A stretch of DNA of 14,338 nucleotides from JAVMKJ01 sp031732875 (GCA_031732875.1 JAVMKL010000274.1:1-14338), one strand, 5' to 3'; shown: positions 1-5,849, counted from the stretch's first letter. The notes: generated by a model not told the origin, from the letters alone. Made by a program: numbers and translations.

Positions 1-53
1 AGGGGGTCAATTTTCAATGTCGCTAAAGGGTCAATTTATGATGTCGCCTGACA
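1..53. mobile_element. Probable IS21-type insertion sequence end (terminal repeats only)
   Basis: Two imperfect copies of a unit of about 25 bp follow each other: GGGGGTCAATTTTC-AATGTCGC (about 2-23) and AAGGGTCAATTT-ATGATGTCGC (26-47), ending in TGTCGCCTGACA (42-53). Repeated internal binding units next to a terminus that ends in CA are typical of IS21-family elements, whose IstA transposase binds several end repeats. No istA or istB gene is in the window, so any element would extend to the left of base 1. The assignment rests on pattern memory, not on a database match. The segment also supplies the first codons of the following ATPase gene. Confidence 0.45.
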
Positions 54-1288
54 AGCGCGGGCAAGACCTCAAGCCCGTGCCTATCGATTGGCTGTGGCCC
101 GGCTGGCTGGCGCGCGGCAAGGTCCACGTCATGGCCGGACCGCCCGGCGCGGGCAAGACGACACTGGGAATCGCCATGGCCGCAACGCTGACCTGCGGCG
201 GGCGCTGGCCATCAGGGGAAACGTGCCCGCCCTGCAACGTGGTGGTTTGGTCGGGTGAAGACGATCCGACCGATACCCTCGTTCCGCGTCTCATGGCGTG
301 CGGCGCCGACATGAGCCGGGTTTATTTCGTTGATCGCGTGCTGTCCCGCGACGGCAAGCGGGCGTTCGATCCTGCCCAAGACATGAGCTTGCTTTTGGAT
401 CGAATCATCGCGATCGGCGACGTCGGCATGGTCATGATCGATCCCTTGGTTTCGGCGGTGACCGGCGATTCGCATAAAAACAGCGAGGTCCGCCGTTCGC
501 TGCAACCGCTAGTTGACCTGGCTCTGATGACCCGCGCTGCCGCGCTGGGTGTCACCCATTTTTCCAAAGCATCTTCCGGGAAAGACCCGGTGGAGCGGGT
601 GGTCGGTTCCATCGCCTTCGGCGCCCTGGCCCGCATCGTCATGGCCGCGGCCAAGGTGAACGAACAGCAGGGCGGTGGTCGCATCCTGGTCCGGGCGAAA
701 TCCAACATCGGAATGGACAACGGCGGCTTCAAGTACGAACTGCGACAAGGCGAACTGCCGGATCACTCCGGCATCACGGCCTCATGGGCGGAATGGGGCG
801 AACCGCTAACGGGTGAGGCGCGGGAGTTGCTGGATGTGGCGGAAGTCTCCACCGACCCCGAGGAGCGGAGCGCGCGGGATGAGGCGAAGGATTTTCTACG
901 GGCGCTTTTGGTCCATGGTCCGGTTCCAGCCAAGCAGATTCAAAAGGACGCCGAGGACGCCGGCCACAACTGGAAGACCGTGCAGCGGGCCAAAAAAGAC
1001 CTTGGCATCATCGCTGAAAAGATCGGCGGCTACTTTGCCAAGAACAAACAGCAATGGGTTTGGCGGCGGCCTGACCCCCTGAAGAAGGACAATACCCCTG
1101 AAGAAGGACCGAGAGAGACAAGTAAAAAACGCGACCCTCTTCAGGGTGCGTGTCCTTCTTCAGTAAAAGGCGACGGGGTAGGCGATGACACGATGACCCG
1201 CCGCGTTGCCGAATTGGTGACGCAAGGTTGGTCGCCCTGGAATGCCCGCGCGCGGGCCGAACAGGAAGCGCTGGAAGTGCGACCATGA
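17..1288 (+). CDS. RepA-like AAA family ATPase (AAA_25), N-terminus probably replaced by IS end
   Basis: This 423-residue protein resembles hexameric RepA/KaiC-like ATPases found on plasmids, prophages and integrative elements, where they often act in replication. The Walker A motif GPPGAGKTT is at residues 41-49, SGEDD at 79-83, a Walker B-like VMIDPL at 139-144 and a THFSK motif at 180-184. Residues about 290-352 look like a winged-helix region ending in WVWRRP. After that comes a low-complexity linker encoded by direct and inverted repeats (1076-1163) and a charged tail. The first 12 or so residues (ATGs at 17, 38 and 41) lie inside the IS-like end, so the native start is probably lost. 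Conserved sequence begins near DLKPVPIDWLWPGW (17-30). It may still be expressed from the chimeric start. The ATPase fold is confident; the substrate and role are unknown. Confidence 0.8.
   Translation: MSLKGQFMMSPDKRGQDLKPVPIDWLWPGWLARGKVHVMAGPPGAGKTTLGIAMAATLTCGGRWPSGETCPPCNVVVWSGEDDPTDTLVPRLMACGADMSRVYFVDRVLSRDGKRAFDPAQDMSLLLDRIIAIGDVGMVMIDPLVSAVTGDSHKNSEVRRSLQPLVDLALMTRAAALGVTHFSKASSGKDPVERVVGSIAFGALARIVMAAAKVNEQQGGGRILVRAKSNIGMDNGGFKYELRQGELPDHSGITASWAEWGEPLTGEARELLDVAEVSTDPEERSARDEAKDFLRALLVHGPVPAKQIQKDAEDAGHNWKTVQRAKKDLGIIAEKIGGYFAKNKQQWVWRRPDPLKKDNTPEEGPRETSKKRDPLQGACPSSVKGDGVGDDTMTRRVAELVTQGWSPWNARARAEQEALEVRP
1076..1163. repeat. Direct and inverted repeats inside the ATPase gene linker
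   Basis: The 15-mer CCCCTGAAGAAGGAC occurs at 1076-1090 and again at 1095-1109. Its inverse GTCCTTCTTCAG (12 bp) is at 1152-1163, and TCTTCAGGG (9 bp) is at 1138-1146. A short palindrome ACCCT-CTTC-AGGGT spans 1134-1147. The transcript could fold with either direct copy pairing to the 3' inverse copy. All copies lie in frame within the protein's C-terminal linker. Confidence 0.8.
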
Positions 1289-1327
1289 TGAGGTGTGCAT
1301 GAGGCAGTGATGGCGGTAAAACTTGCG

Positions 1328-1356
1328 TCAACATCTCTGAATGCTTAACCTATAAG
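1328..1356 (+). promoter_or_regulatory. Candidate sigma70 promoter of the TAC cassette
   Basis: TCAACA (1328-1333) and TATAAG (1351-1356) are separated by 17 bp, matching the -35 consensus at 4 of 6 positions and the -10 at 5 of 6. Transcription would begin near 1363, only about 3 nt before the toxin ATG at 1366. No Shine-Dalgarno sequence precedes that ATG, so the transcript may be leaderless. Prediction by eye only. Confidence 0.45.
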
Positions 1357-1360
1357 TTAA
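1345..1360. promoter_or_regulatory. Inverted repeat overlapping the -10, candidate antitoxin operator
   Basis: TTAAC (1345-1349) and GTTAA (1356-1360) form an inverted repeat with a 6-bp spacer that covers the -10 hexamer. Antitoxins of the HigA type usually bind such repeats in their own promoter and repress it. The arms are only 5 bp, so this is suggestive. Confidence 0.4.
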
Positions 1361-1365
1361 TTTTT

Positions 1366-1791
1366 ATGAAACTGGTGATACTCGAAAAGGGTCAAAACCA
1401 AGTAGTCGCCGGTTGGGAAGGCGACGAAGGTCATGAAACCTGCCCTGTTCTCGACTTTTTGCGGAACCAGCCGGCGAACTTGCAAGGAACCGCGAAAGGG
1501 TTTCGTGCGCTTTTCAAACGTTACGCCGACGGTGGCCGAGCGCTGCTGACGCCCGAGTTGTTTCATGAAGCCAGCGCATCTGAGGGGATTTGGGAGTTTA
1601 TCAAGGGTCCCTTGCGGGTATTTTGTTTTCAGGACGGTGGCAACCTGGTCATTCTGAGCCACGGAAACCGTAAAAAACGACAAACAGCGAACCCGCAGGA
1701 TGTAGCGCGGGCGGTCGAACTGAAGCGTCGTTACCGCCAAGCCAAACAAACCCATCAACTCACCTGGATCGAGGATATACCCCATGATTGA
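1366..1791 (+). CDS. HigB-like (Gp49/RelE superfamily) type II toxin
   Basis: This 141-residue protein fits the phage-derived Gp49-like/HigB branch of the RelE superfamily, whose members are usually ribosome-dependent mRNA endonucleases. The core is at about residues 72-117: a strand pair GPLRVFCF..GGNLVILSHG, then basic NRKKRQTA, then a helix DVARAVELKRRYRQA, as in RelE/HigB toxins. The N-terminus (DFLRNQPANLQGTAKGF) matches the usual helical hairpin. The ATG at 1366 has no Shine-Dalgarno sequence and lies almost on the predicted transcription start. It overlaps the antitoxin gene by 8 bp. Toxin before antitoxin is the order of higBA loci. Family membership is fairly sure; activity is inferred. 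Confidence 0.8.
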   Translation: MKLVILEKGQNQVVAGWEGDEGHETCPVLDFLRNQPANLQGTAKGFRALFKRYADGGRALLTPELFHEASASEGIWEFIKGPLRVFCFQDGGNLVILSHGNRKKRQTANPQDVARAVELKRRYRQAKQTHQLTWIEDIPHD

Positions 1792-2191
1792 CGAGGCACT
1801 GAGTTGGTATCGACAACTGACCGATGACGAACAAAGCCAAATCGAGGCAGCCAAGATTGATTTTGCGGTGGATTTGGCCCGGCAGATGAGCCGCGAAGGT
1901 TTGATCAAACGGGATTTGGCGGCCCGACTTGGAACATCGGCCGCGTATGCCACGAAAATTCTCCGTGGCGATGCGAACCTGACCCTGGAGAGCATGGTTC
2001 GTTTGGCCCGCGCGGCGGGGGGCGCGCTGCATGTCCATATTGCGCCGCGAGCCGCTCGGGTTCGCTGGTTTGATGTGTTGGCGCATCAACCGCCGCGCGT
2101 TGCGACTGAACCCAGCGTCCAGCAGTGGGCACGACAGGCGCGAATTTCTCAATCTGGACCCCGGCATGAACGATTATCCTTGGCGGCTTGA
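1784..2191 (+). CDS. HigA-like XRE-family antitoxin with C-terminal extension
   Basis: The 135-residue protein carries a helix-turn-helix at about residues 39-80 (LIKRDLAARLGTSAAYATKI, then LTLESMVRLARAAGG). This should bind DNA and repress the cassette promoter, while the protein neutralises the upstream toxin. A GAGG at 1771-1774, inside the toxin gene, gives a ribosome binding site 9 nt before the ATG. Residues 89-135 are an extra tail with an aromatic-hydrophobic patch VRWFDVLA (93-100). In toxin-antitoxin-chaperone systems such tails (chaperone addiction, ChAD) make the antitoxin depend on a SecB-like chaperone. Its coding region overlaps the next gene by 26 bp, consistent with translational coupling. 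HTH assignment is confident; the ChAD role is inferred from context. Confidence 0.8.
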   Translation: MIDEALSWYRQLTDDEQSQIEAAKIDFAVDLARQMSREGLIKRDLAARLGTSAAYATKILRGDANLTLESMVRLARAAGGALHVHIAPRAARVRWFDVLAHQPPRVATEPSVQQWARQARISQSGPRHERLSLAA

Positions 2192-2591
2192 AACCTATTT
2201 TTTCCCGCATCAGGAGGTACGGGCCAATCCCGTGCACGAACCGAGCGGAACCCGGCCTGATAACCATCTCAATACGTCATTCAATCTGGTGGCTCTTGAG
2301 GGGCGTCCTGATGCGGTCGGGATTGAAGCCTACCTTTCCTTGAACGAAGGTCAGAGCCAAAACCCGCCCTACTTTTTCACCATCAACGCCTTCGGTGTCC
2401 TGACCACTGATTTGGAAATGACCGATCAGTTGCGCGCCCAAGCCGCTGGCTTGGGATTTAATCTACTGATTGGCGTAATCCGCGAGCGGTTGGCAACCCT
2501 GACCTCACGCGCCCCGTGGGGCACATTTATATTGCCGCCTATCCCGCTAACGATTGGCCCGCCGCCGAGCGGGACGGCCCCCCCTCCTTAA
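2166..2591 (+). CDS. SecB-like chaperone of a toxin-antitoxin-chaperone (TAC) system
   Basis: The start at 2166 (MNDYPWRLETYFF) gives 141 residues, close to SecB's usual 140-170. An upstream in-frame ATG at 2031 would add 45 residues that lie within the antitoxin gene and look unrelated. SecB-like features include a beta-strand segment YFFTINAFGVL (about 69-79). The C-terminal block LLIGVIRERLATLTSRAPWGTFILPPIPL corresponds to SecB's LFPYARE-x-I-x-x-L-T-x-R-G-G-F-P-P-L-x-L-x-P-I-x-F region; the motif spans about 100-128. It ends in an unusual Pro-rich tail, TIGPPPSGTAPPP. It probably binds the antitoxin's C-terminal extension and holds the toxin in check. No strong Shine-Dalgarno is seen, and the 26-bp overlap suggests coupling. 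Similarity was judged by motif, not alignment. Confidence 0.7.
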   Translation: MNDYPWRLETYFFPHQEVRANPVHEPSGTRPDNHLNTSFNLVALEGRPDAVGIEAYLSLNEGQSQNPPYFFTINAFGVLTTDLEMTDQLRAQAAGLGFNLLIGVIRERLATLTSRAPWGTFILPPIPLTIGPPPSGTAPPP

Positions 2592-2609
2592 TTTCCTCAC
2601 GCTACTCCA

Positions 2610-2629
2610 CCCCGCCCGGCGGGGTTTTT
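2610..2629 (+). terminator. Rho-independent terminator after the TAC cassette
   Basis: CCCCGC (2610-2615) pairs with GCGGGG (2619-2624) around a CCG loop, followed directly by five T residues (2625-2629). It lies 19 bp after the chaperone stop codon and closes the three-gene transcript. Confidence 0.8.
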
Positions 2630-2802
2630 GTCGCCTGGACACAACCGCAAAGCCCGCCTTGATGCCGCCGCCCGTGTCTGACAACGATGGCAAGGGCGGC
2701 GGAGTAAACGGACACTTGCAAGGATTTGCAGAAGCAGCTTGTCGAACGCGCTGGAAGTGGTAAAAATCAGCAATGTTCAATTGCAATAGCAGAGGATTAG
2801 CA

Positions 2803-3198
2803 ATGCCGTGGGCACCAGGCAGGAGCGGGAACCCAAAAGGGCGGACGCCCGGTACCGGCAAGGTCGAGAAGCTGCGTGCGGCGCTGACGAAGGAATTGCC
2901 CGAGGTGTTGGACGCCCTGGTTGCCAAGGCCAAGGAAGGTGACACCGGCGCCATCAAGTTGATTTTGGAACGCATTATGCCAGCGCTGCGCCCGGTGGAT
3001 GCAGCCGCCCCGCTCGACCTGCCGGTCGGTGGTGGCTTGGCCGAGCAGGGCCGCGCCGTGCTGGTCGCCCTGGCCGCCGGGCATCTGCCGGTGAATCAGG
3101 CATCCAGCATCCTGCAAGGCTTGGGGAGCTTGGCCAAGCTGATCGAAACTGACGAATTGGAAGCACGGATCGCCGCGTTGGAGGGCAAGCAGGTGTGA
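2803..3198 (+). CDS. DUF5681-like protein, phage or integrative-element associated
   Basis: A 131-residue protein beginning MPWAPGRSGNPKGRTPG, the hallmark W-x-x-G-x-S-G-N-P-x-G-R signature of DUF5681 proteins, which are common in prophages and mobile elements, sometimes beside terminase genes. The remainder is mostly helical with an Ala/Leu-rich middle (about 85-130). The ATG at 2803 is preferred over an in-frame ATG at 2773 because AGAGGA (2791-2796) is well spaced before it and the signature then sits at the N-terminus. The biochemical role is unknown; a small-terminase-like role is speculative. Its stop overlaps the next gene's GTG start (GTGA at 3195-3198). Between the upstream terminator and this gene (2630-2802) there is no convincing gene. 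Confidence 0.7.
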   Translation: MPWAPGRSGNPKGRTPGTGKVEKLRAALTKELPEVLDALVAKAKEGDTGAIKLILERIMPALRPVDAAAPLDLPVGGGLAEQGRAVLVALAAGHLPVNQASSILQGLGSLAKLIETDELEARIAALEGKQV

Positions 3199-3383
3199 CC
3201 CTAAAGAGCCGTCTTGTGCGAATCGAACGCCGGCAGGGACCGGCCCGGACTCGGTATGTCTGGCTGGATTCTGGCGAAACTGAAGCGGAAGCCCTGGCCC
3301 GGCTGGAGCGTTCGCCGCGCCACGCCGAATCGGTGGTCTTCATCCGCTGGGAATCCGAGGCCCGCGCGCATGAGCACGCTTGA
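3195..3383 (+). CDS. Small hypothetical protein, coupled to the DUF5681-like gene
   Basis: A 62-residue protein with a GTG start that overlaps the upstream stop codon (GTGA), indicating translational coupling. The N-terminus MTLKSRLVRIERRQ has the pattern of a short basic amphipathic helix. It is followed by YVWLDSGETEAEALARLE and a strand-like VVFIRWES. No family could be named. Its first residues resemble those of the next gene product (MSTLERRVKKLEDR), so the two may be distant paralogues or share a partner. It has no signal peptide or membrane segment. Confidence 0.6.
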   Translation: MTLKSRLVRIERRQGPARTRYVWLDSGETEAEALARLERSPRHAESVVFIRWESEARAHEHA

Positions 3384-3621
3384 GAGGCGGGTCAAAAAGC
3401 TGGAAGACCGGGGCGGGCACACCGCCCAGCTTCGCGCCATGACCGACGAGCAGTTAAAACGCATCGTGCTGCAGCATTTGATTGCCGCGACGCCGGAAGA
3501 AATTGAAGCTGACCTGGTCGAGCATCCCGAGTTTCGAGAGCTATACGAGGAATTGCTACCACAGGCCCGTGAACAGCGGAAGGCGGTTGAGGCCTTGATC
3601 GACCGCCGCGCCCTCCACTAA
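3370..3621 (+). CDS. Small hypothetical protein with coiled-coil-like N-terminus
   Basis: The ATG at 3370 gives 83 residues: MSTLERRVKKLEDRGG, then a highly charged helical region TDEQLKRIVLQHL, EEIEADLVEHPEF and a C-terminal helix. GAGG at 3357-3360 lies 9 nt upstream. It overlaps the previous gene by 14 bp. An upstream in-frame ATG at 3214 would add 52 residues lying entirely within the previous gene and of poor composition, so it was not chosen. Function unknown. The compact spacing with the two upstream genes suggests one transcript. Nothing resembling a terminator follows. Confidence 0.6.
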   Translation: MSTLERRVKKLEDRGGHTAQLRAMTDEQLKRIVLQHLIAATPEEIEADLVEHPEFRELYEELLPQAREQRKAVEALIDRRALH

Positions 3622-3644
3622 TCAGCCGCCCGCACTGAGATAGG

Positions 3645-3749
3645 GTGAAGAAGTCCAGCCAATCCAGGTCCGAAAGTGCAATCAATGCATCGGAACGGAC
3701 GCGCGAGGTTGCACGGTCTGCGTTATCGCGTCGCGGAAGATCGGTTTAA
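3645..3749 (+). CDS. Possible 34-residue small ORF or gene remnant
   Basis: A GTG at 3645, preceded by GAGATAGG, opens a 34-codon frame (MKKSSQSRSESAINASERTR at the start) that ends with TAA at 3747-3749. It overlaps the convergent pseudogene end by 4 bp. The composition (Ser, Arg, helical Ala) could be a real small protein or the truncated start of a lost gene. There is no family match and little support beyond the open frame. Confidence 0.2.
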   Translation: MKKSSQSRSESAINASERTREVARSALSRRGRSV

Positions 3750-4122
3750 AGTCCCGGAACGGATAAGGATTCCTCGCGGGACAGGCGCAGGGCGGTCATC
3801 GCCTGGAGTTGCGCCGCCGCTTGCGCCACCTGAAACGCCACGACCGTCAGGTTATTTTCGGCGACATCGGGACATTCCAGTTGGGTCAGGGCGTCGTTCC
3901 ACCGCACGCGCGAAGCCTGTTCCTCAAGCCAGGTCTGGATTTTGGGGTTATCCAAATCCACGCTGTCGAACATCAAGCGCAGCGCGGCATCGCCGTTGTC
4001 ATGGACGCACCAGCGGCCATCGGCACGATGGCATCCTGATCGTCATACCGCAGGGGGGTCACGATCAGGAATCCGCCAGCCGTCGGCCGAATCTGGAAGT
4101 GTTGGCAGAGATCGAGGTTCAT
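3746..4122 (-). pseudogene. Frameshifted gene, DUF1828-like by weak resemblance
   Basis: From an ATG at 4122-4120 one frame reads 49 codons (MNLDLCQHFQIRPTAGGFLI, then VTPLRYDDQDAIV) and stops at 3973. The next frame continues the same apparent protein from about 4026 (ADGRWCVHDNGDAALRLMFD, then LDNPKIQTWLEEQ) down to the stop at 3746. A single missing base near 4020-4026 would join AIV directly to ADGRW and give about 125 residues. The TPLRYDD...DGRW.VHDNG pattern recalls DUF1828-type proteins, which have a strand pair followed by an L-x-D/H-D-x-G motif, but this is a weak match. It could be a real mutation, an assembly error or, less likely, a recoding site. The gene converges on the operon 2803-3621 and diverges from mod. 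Confidence 0.55.
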
Positions 4123-4141
4123 AGCAGCCGCTTTTGAACCC

Positions 4142-4147
4142 AGTATA
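4142..4147 (-). promoter_or_regulatory. Possible -10 element for the frameshifted gene
   Basis: TATACT on the minus strand matches the -10 consensus at 5 of 6 positions and lies 20 bp upstream of the ATG at 4122. No convincing -35 hexamer was found at 16-18 bp. Confidence 0.25.
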
Positions 4148-4154
4148 GCCTCTC

Positions 4155-4207
4155 TGGCGGAAAGTAAGCCCGAGATACTCCAAGGGATGCCGTATACTTT
4201 TCCGCCA
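4155..4207. repeat. Imperfect inverted repeat upstream of the type III RM operon
   Basis: TGGCGGAAAGTA (4155-4166) and TACTTTTCCGCCA (4195-4207) are inverted copies with one extra base in the right arm, 28 bp apart. The 53-bp unit starts with TG and ends with CA. It lies in the gap between the divergent frameshifted gene and mod. The right arm overlaps a -10-like TATACT (4193-4198), so the repeat could be an operator. It could also be a small transposon-derived sequence, though no target duplication is seen. Confidence 0.6.
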
Positions 4208-4235
4208 ATTGACCCTTCAACAACACCTTCAAACC

Positions 4236-5849
4236 ATGCCGACGCTGACCTGGATTGGCAAAGAGGCGGTGGCGAACCACCACCAGCAGGTTCCCTTTCA
4301 CCTGCTCAAGGACGTGCCGGAACTGGCGTGCGGCCAGCCGGGCGACGGCAACCTGATCGTTCAGGGCGACAACCTGATCGCGCTCAAGGCGCTGCTGCCC
4401 TACTACGCCGGGCAGGTGAAGTGCATCTACATCGATCCACCGTACAACACCGGCAACGAGGGTTGGGTTTACAACGACAACGTGAACAGCCCGATCATCC
4501 GGGAATGGCTGGGGAAGACGGTCGGCAAGGAGGGCGAAACGCTCGACCGGCATGACCGCTGGCTGTGCATGATGTATCCGCGATTGGCGCTGTTGAAGCA
4601 GTTTTTACGGGAAGATGGGACGATATTTATCAGCATTGATGATAACGAGTTGCAGGCGCTTCGATATGCAATGGATGCATTGCAATTCGAGTTCATCACT
4701 ACGGTAATTTGGCAAAAGATATTTTCCCCAAAAAACTCTGCTCGTCATCTGTCTGAAGATCATGACTACATTATCGTGTACGCACGGAATGCTGATGCTT
4801 GGAAACCGAACTTACTACCACGCAGCGATGAAGCTAGAGGACGATACAAGAACCCAGATAACGACCCGCGAGGACTTTGGACTTCTGGTGATCTTCAAGC
4901 GCGTAACTATTACTCTGAAGGAACCTATCCCATCACTTGCCCGGCGGGCCGAATTATCCCAGGCCCAGGTAAAGGTATGTACTGGAGAGTTTCAAAGACG
5001 AAGTTTGATGAATTGGATAGGGAAGGACGCATTTGGTGGGGAGAATCTGGCAACAACATGCCTCGTCTGAAACGCTATCTTTCTGATGTAAAGGAGGGCG
5101 TCGTTCCGCAAACAATGTGGTTTTACAAAGACGTTGGCCACACGCAGGAAGCCAAGAAAGAACTGCTTGAACTGATCGAGTTCAACGCATCAGGCGATGT
5201 CTTCATCACTCCTAAACCCACCCGTTTAATTCAGCGCATCCTGCAAATCGCCAGCGACAAGGATTCGCTGATTCTCGATAGCTTCGCTGGTTCCGGCACC
5301 AGTGCGCACGCTGTTTTGAAACAGAATGCCGAAGATGGCGGCAACCGCCGCTTCATCCTCATAGAAATGGAGCCCCACATCGCCCGCAACGTGACCGCCG
5401 AACGAGTACGCCGCGTGGCGGAAGGCTACACCAACGCCAAGGGCGAACGGGTGGAAGGACTCGGCGGCGGTTTCCGCTACTGCGAACTGGGCGAACCGCT
5501 GTTCGACGAACACGGCAAGATTCACGACACGGTACGCTTCGCCGACCTGGCGCGGCACGTCTATCTCGACGCAACCGGGGGCGAACCCCTGCCGAGCGAT
5601 TCCATACCCGACACGCCGCTGATCGGCGTCCACCGTGGCGTCGGCATCTACCTCCTCTACAACGGCATCCTGGGCGACGCGAGCGAGGACGGCGGCAACA
5701 TGCTGACGCGGGCGGTGCTGGCGCAACTGCCGCCCTTCGCCGGGCCGAAAATCATCTACTGCGCTGGCTGCCTGCTGGGGCATGACCGATTGCAGGCGGA
5801 ACGCATCCTCCGCACGCCACAAATCCCCTACGAGATCAAGGTGTCATGA
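4236..5849 (+). CDS. mod: Type III restriction-modification system methyltransferase (Mod subunit)
   Basis: A 537-residue N6-adenine DNA methyltransferase that recognises the target sequence for the type III complex and methylates one strand. Catalytic motif IV DPPYNTGNEG is at residues 67-76. The AdoMet-binding motif I, DSFAGSGTS, is at 348-356. This IV-before-I order marks a beta-class enzyme. The region between, about residues 155-315, is the probable target recognition domain. ATG 4236 (MPTLTWIGKEAV) matches the usual Mod N-terminus; an in-frame TTG at 4209 is an alternative, and neither has a clear ribosome binding site. The stop overlaps the res start (ATGA). Bases about 4590-5220 are much poorer in GC than the flanks (22 of 60 GC at 4681-4740, 39 of 60 at 5401-5460), a sign of domain exchange. 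No phase-variable simple repeat is visible. Confidence 0.93.
   Translation: MPTLTWIGKEAVANHHQQVPFHLLKDVPELACGQPGDGNLIVQGDNLIALKALLPYYAGQVKCIYIDPPYNTGNEGWVYNDNVNSPIIREWLGKTVGKEGETLDRHDRWLCMMYPRLALLKQFLREDGTIFISIDDNELQALRYAMDALQFEFITTVIWQKIFSPKNSARHLSEDHDYIIVYARNADAWKPNLLPRSDEARGRYKNPDNDPRGLWTSGDLQARNYYSEGTYPITCPAGRIIPGPGKGMYWRVSKTKFDELDREGRIWWGESGNNMPRLKRYLSDVKEGVVPQTMWFYKDVGHTQEAKKELLELIEFNASGDVFITPKPTRLIQRILQIASDKDSLILDSFAGSGTSAHAVLKQNAEDGGNRRFILIEMEPHIARNVTAERVRRVAEGYTNAKGERVEGLGGGFRYCELGEPLFDEHGKIHDTVRFADLARHVYLDATGGEPLPSDSIPDTPLIGVHRGVGIYLLYNGILGDASEDGGNMLTRAVLAQLPPFAGPKIIYCAGCLLGHDRLQAERILRTPQIPYEIKVS

Noticed and set aside
2031..2165. Upstream in-frame extension of the SecB-like gene
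   Set aside because: The 45 extra residues lie wholly within the antitoxin gene and do not resemble SecB; the start at 2166 fits family length.
2554..2763. Open frame over the TAC terminator ending just before the DUF5681-like gene
   Set aside because: It spans a strong terminator, has Pro/Arg-rich composition, and the well-spaced Shine-Dalgarno belongs to the following gene.
4207..4217. AATTGACCCTT, the inverse of AAGGGTCAATT in the IS-like end at 26-36, as a possible second IS21 end
   Set aside because: An 11-bp match is expected many times by chance in a window this size, and no transposase lies between.
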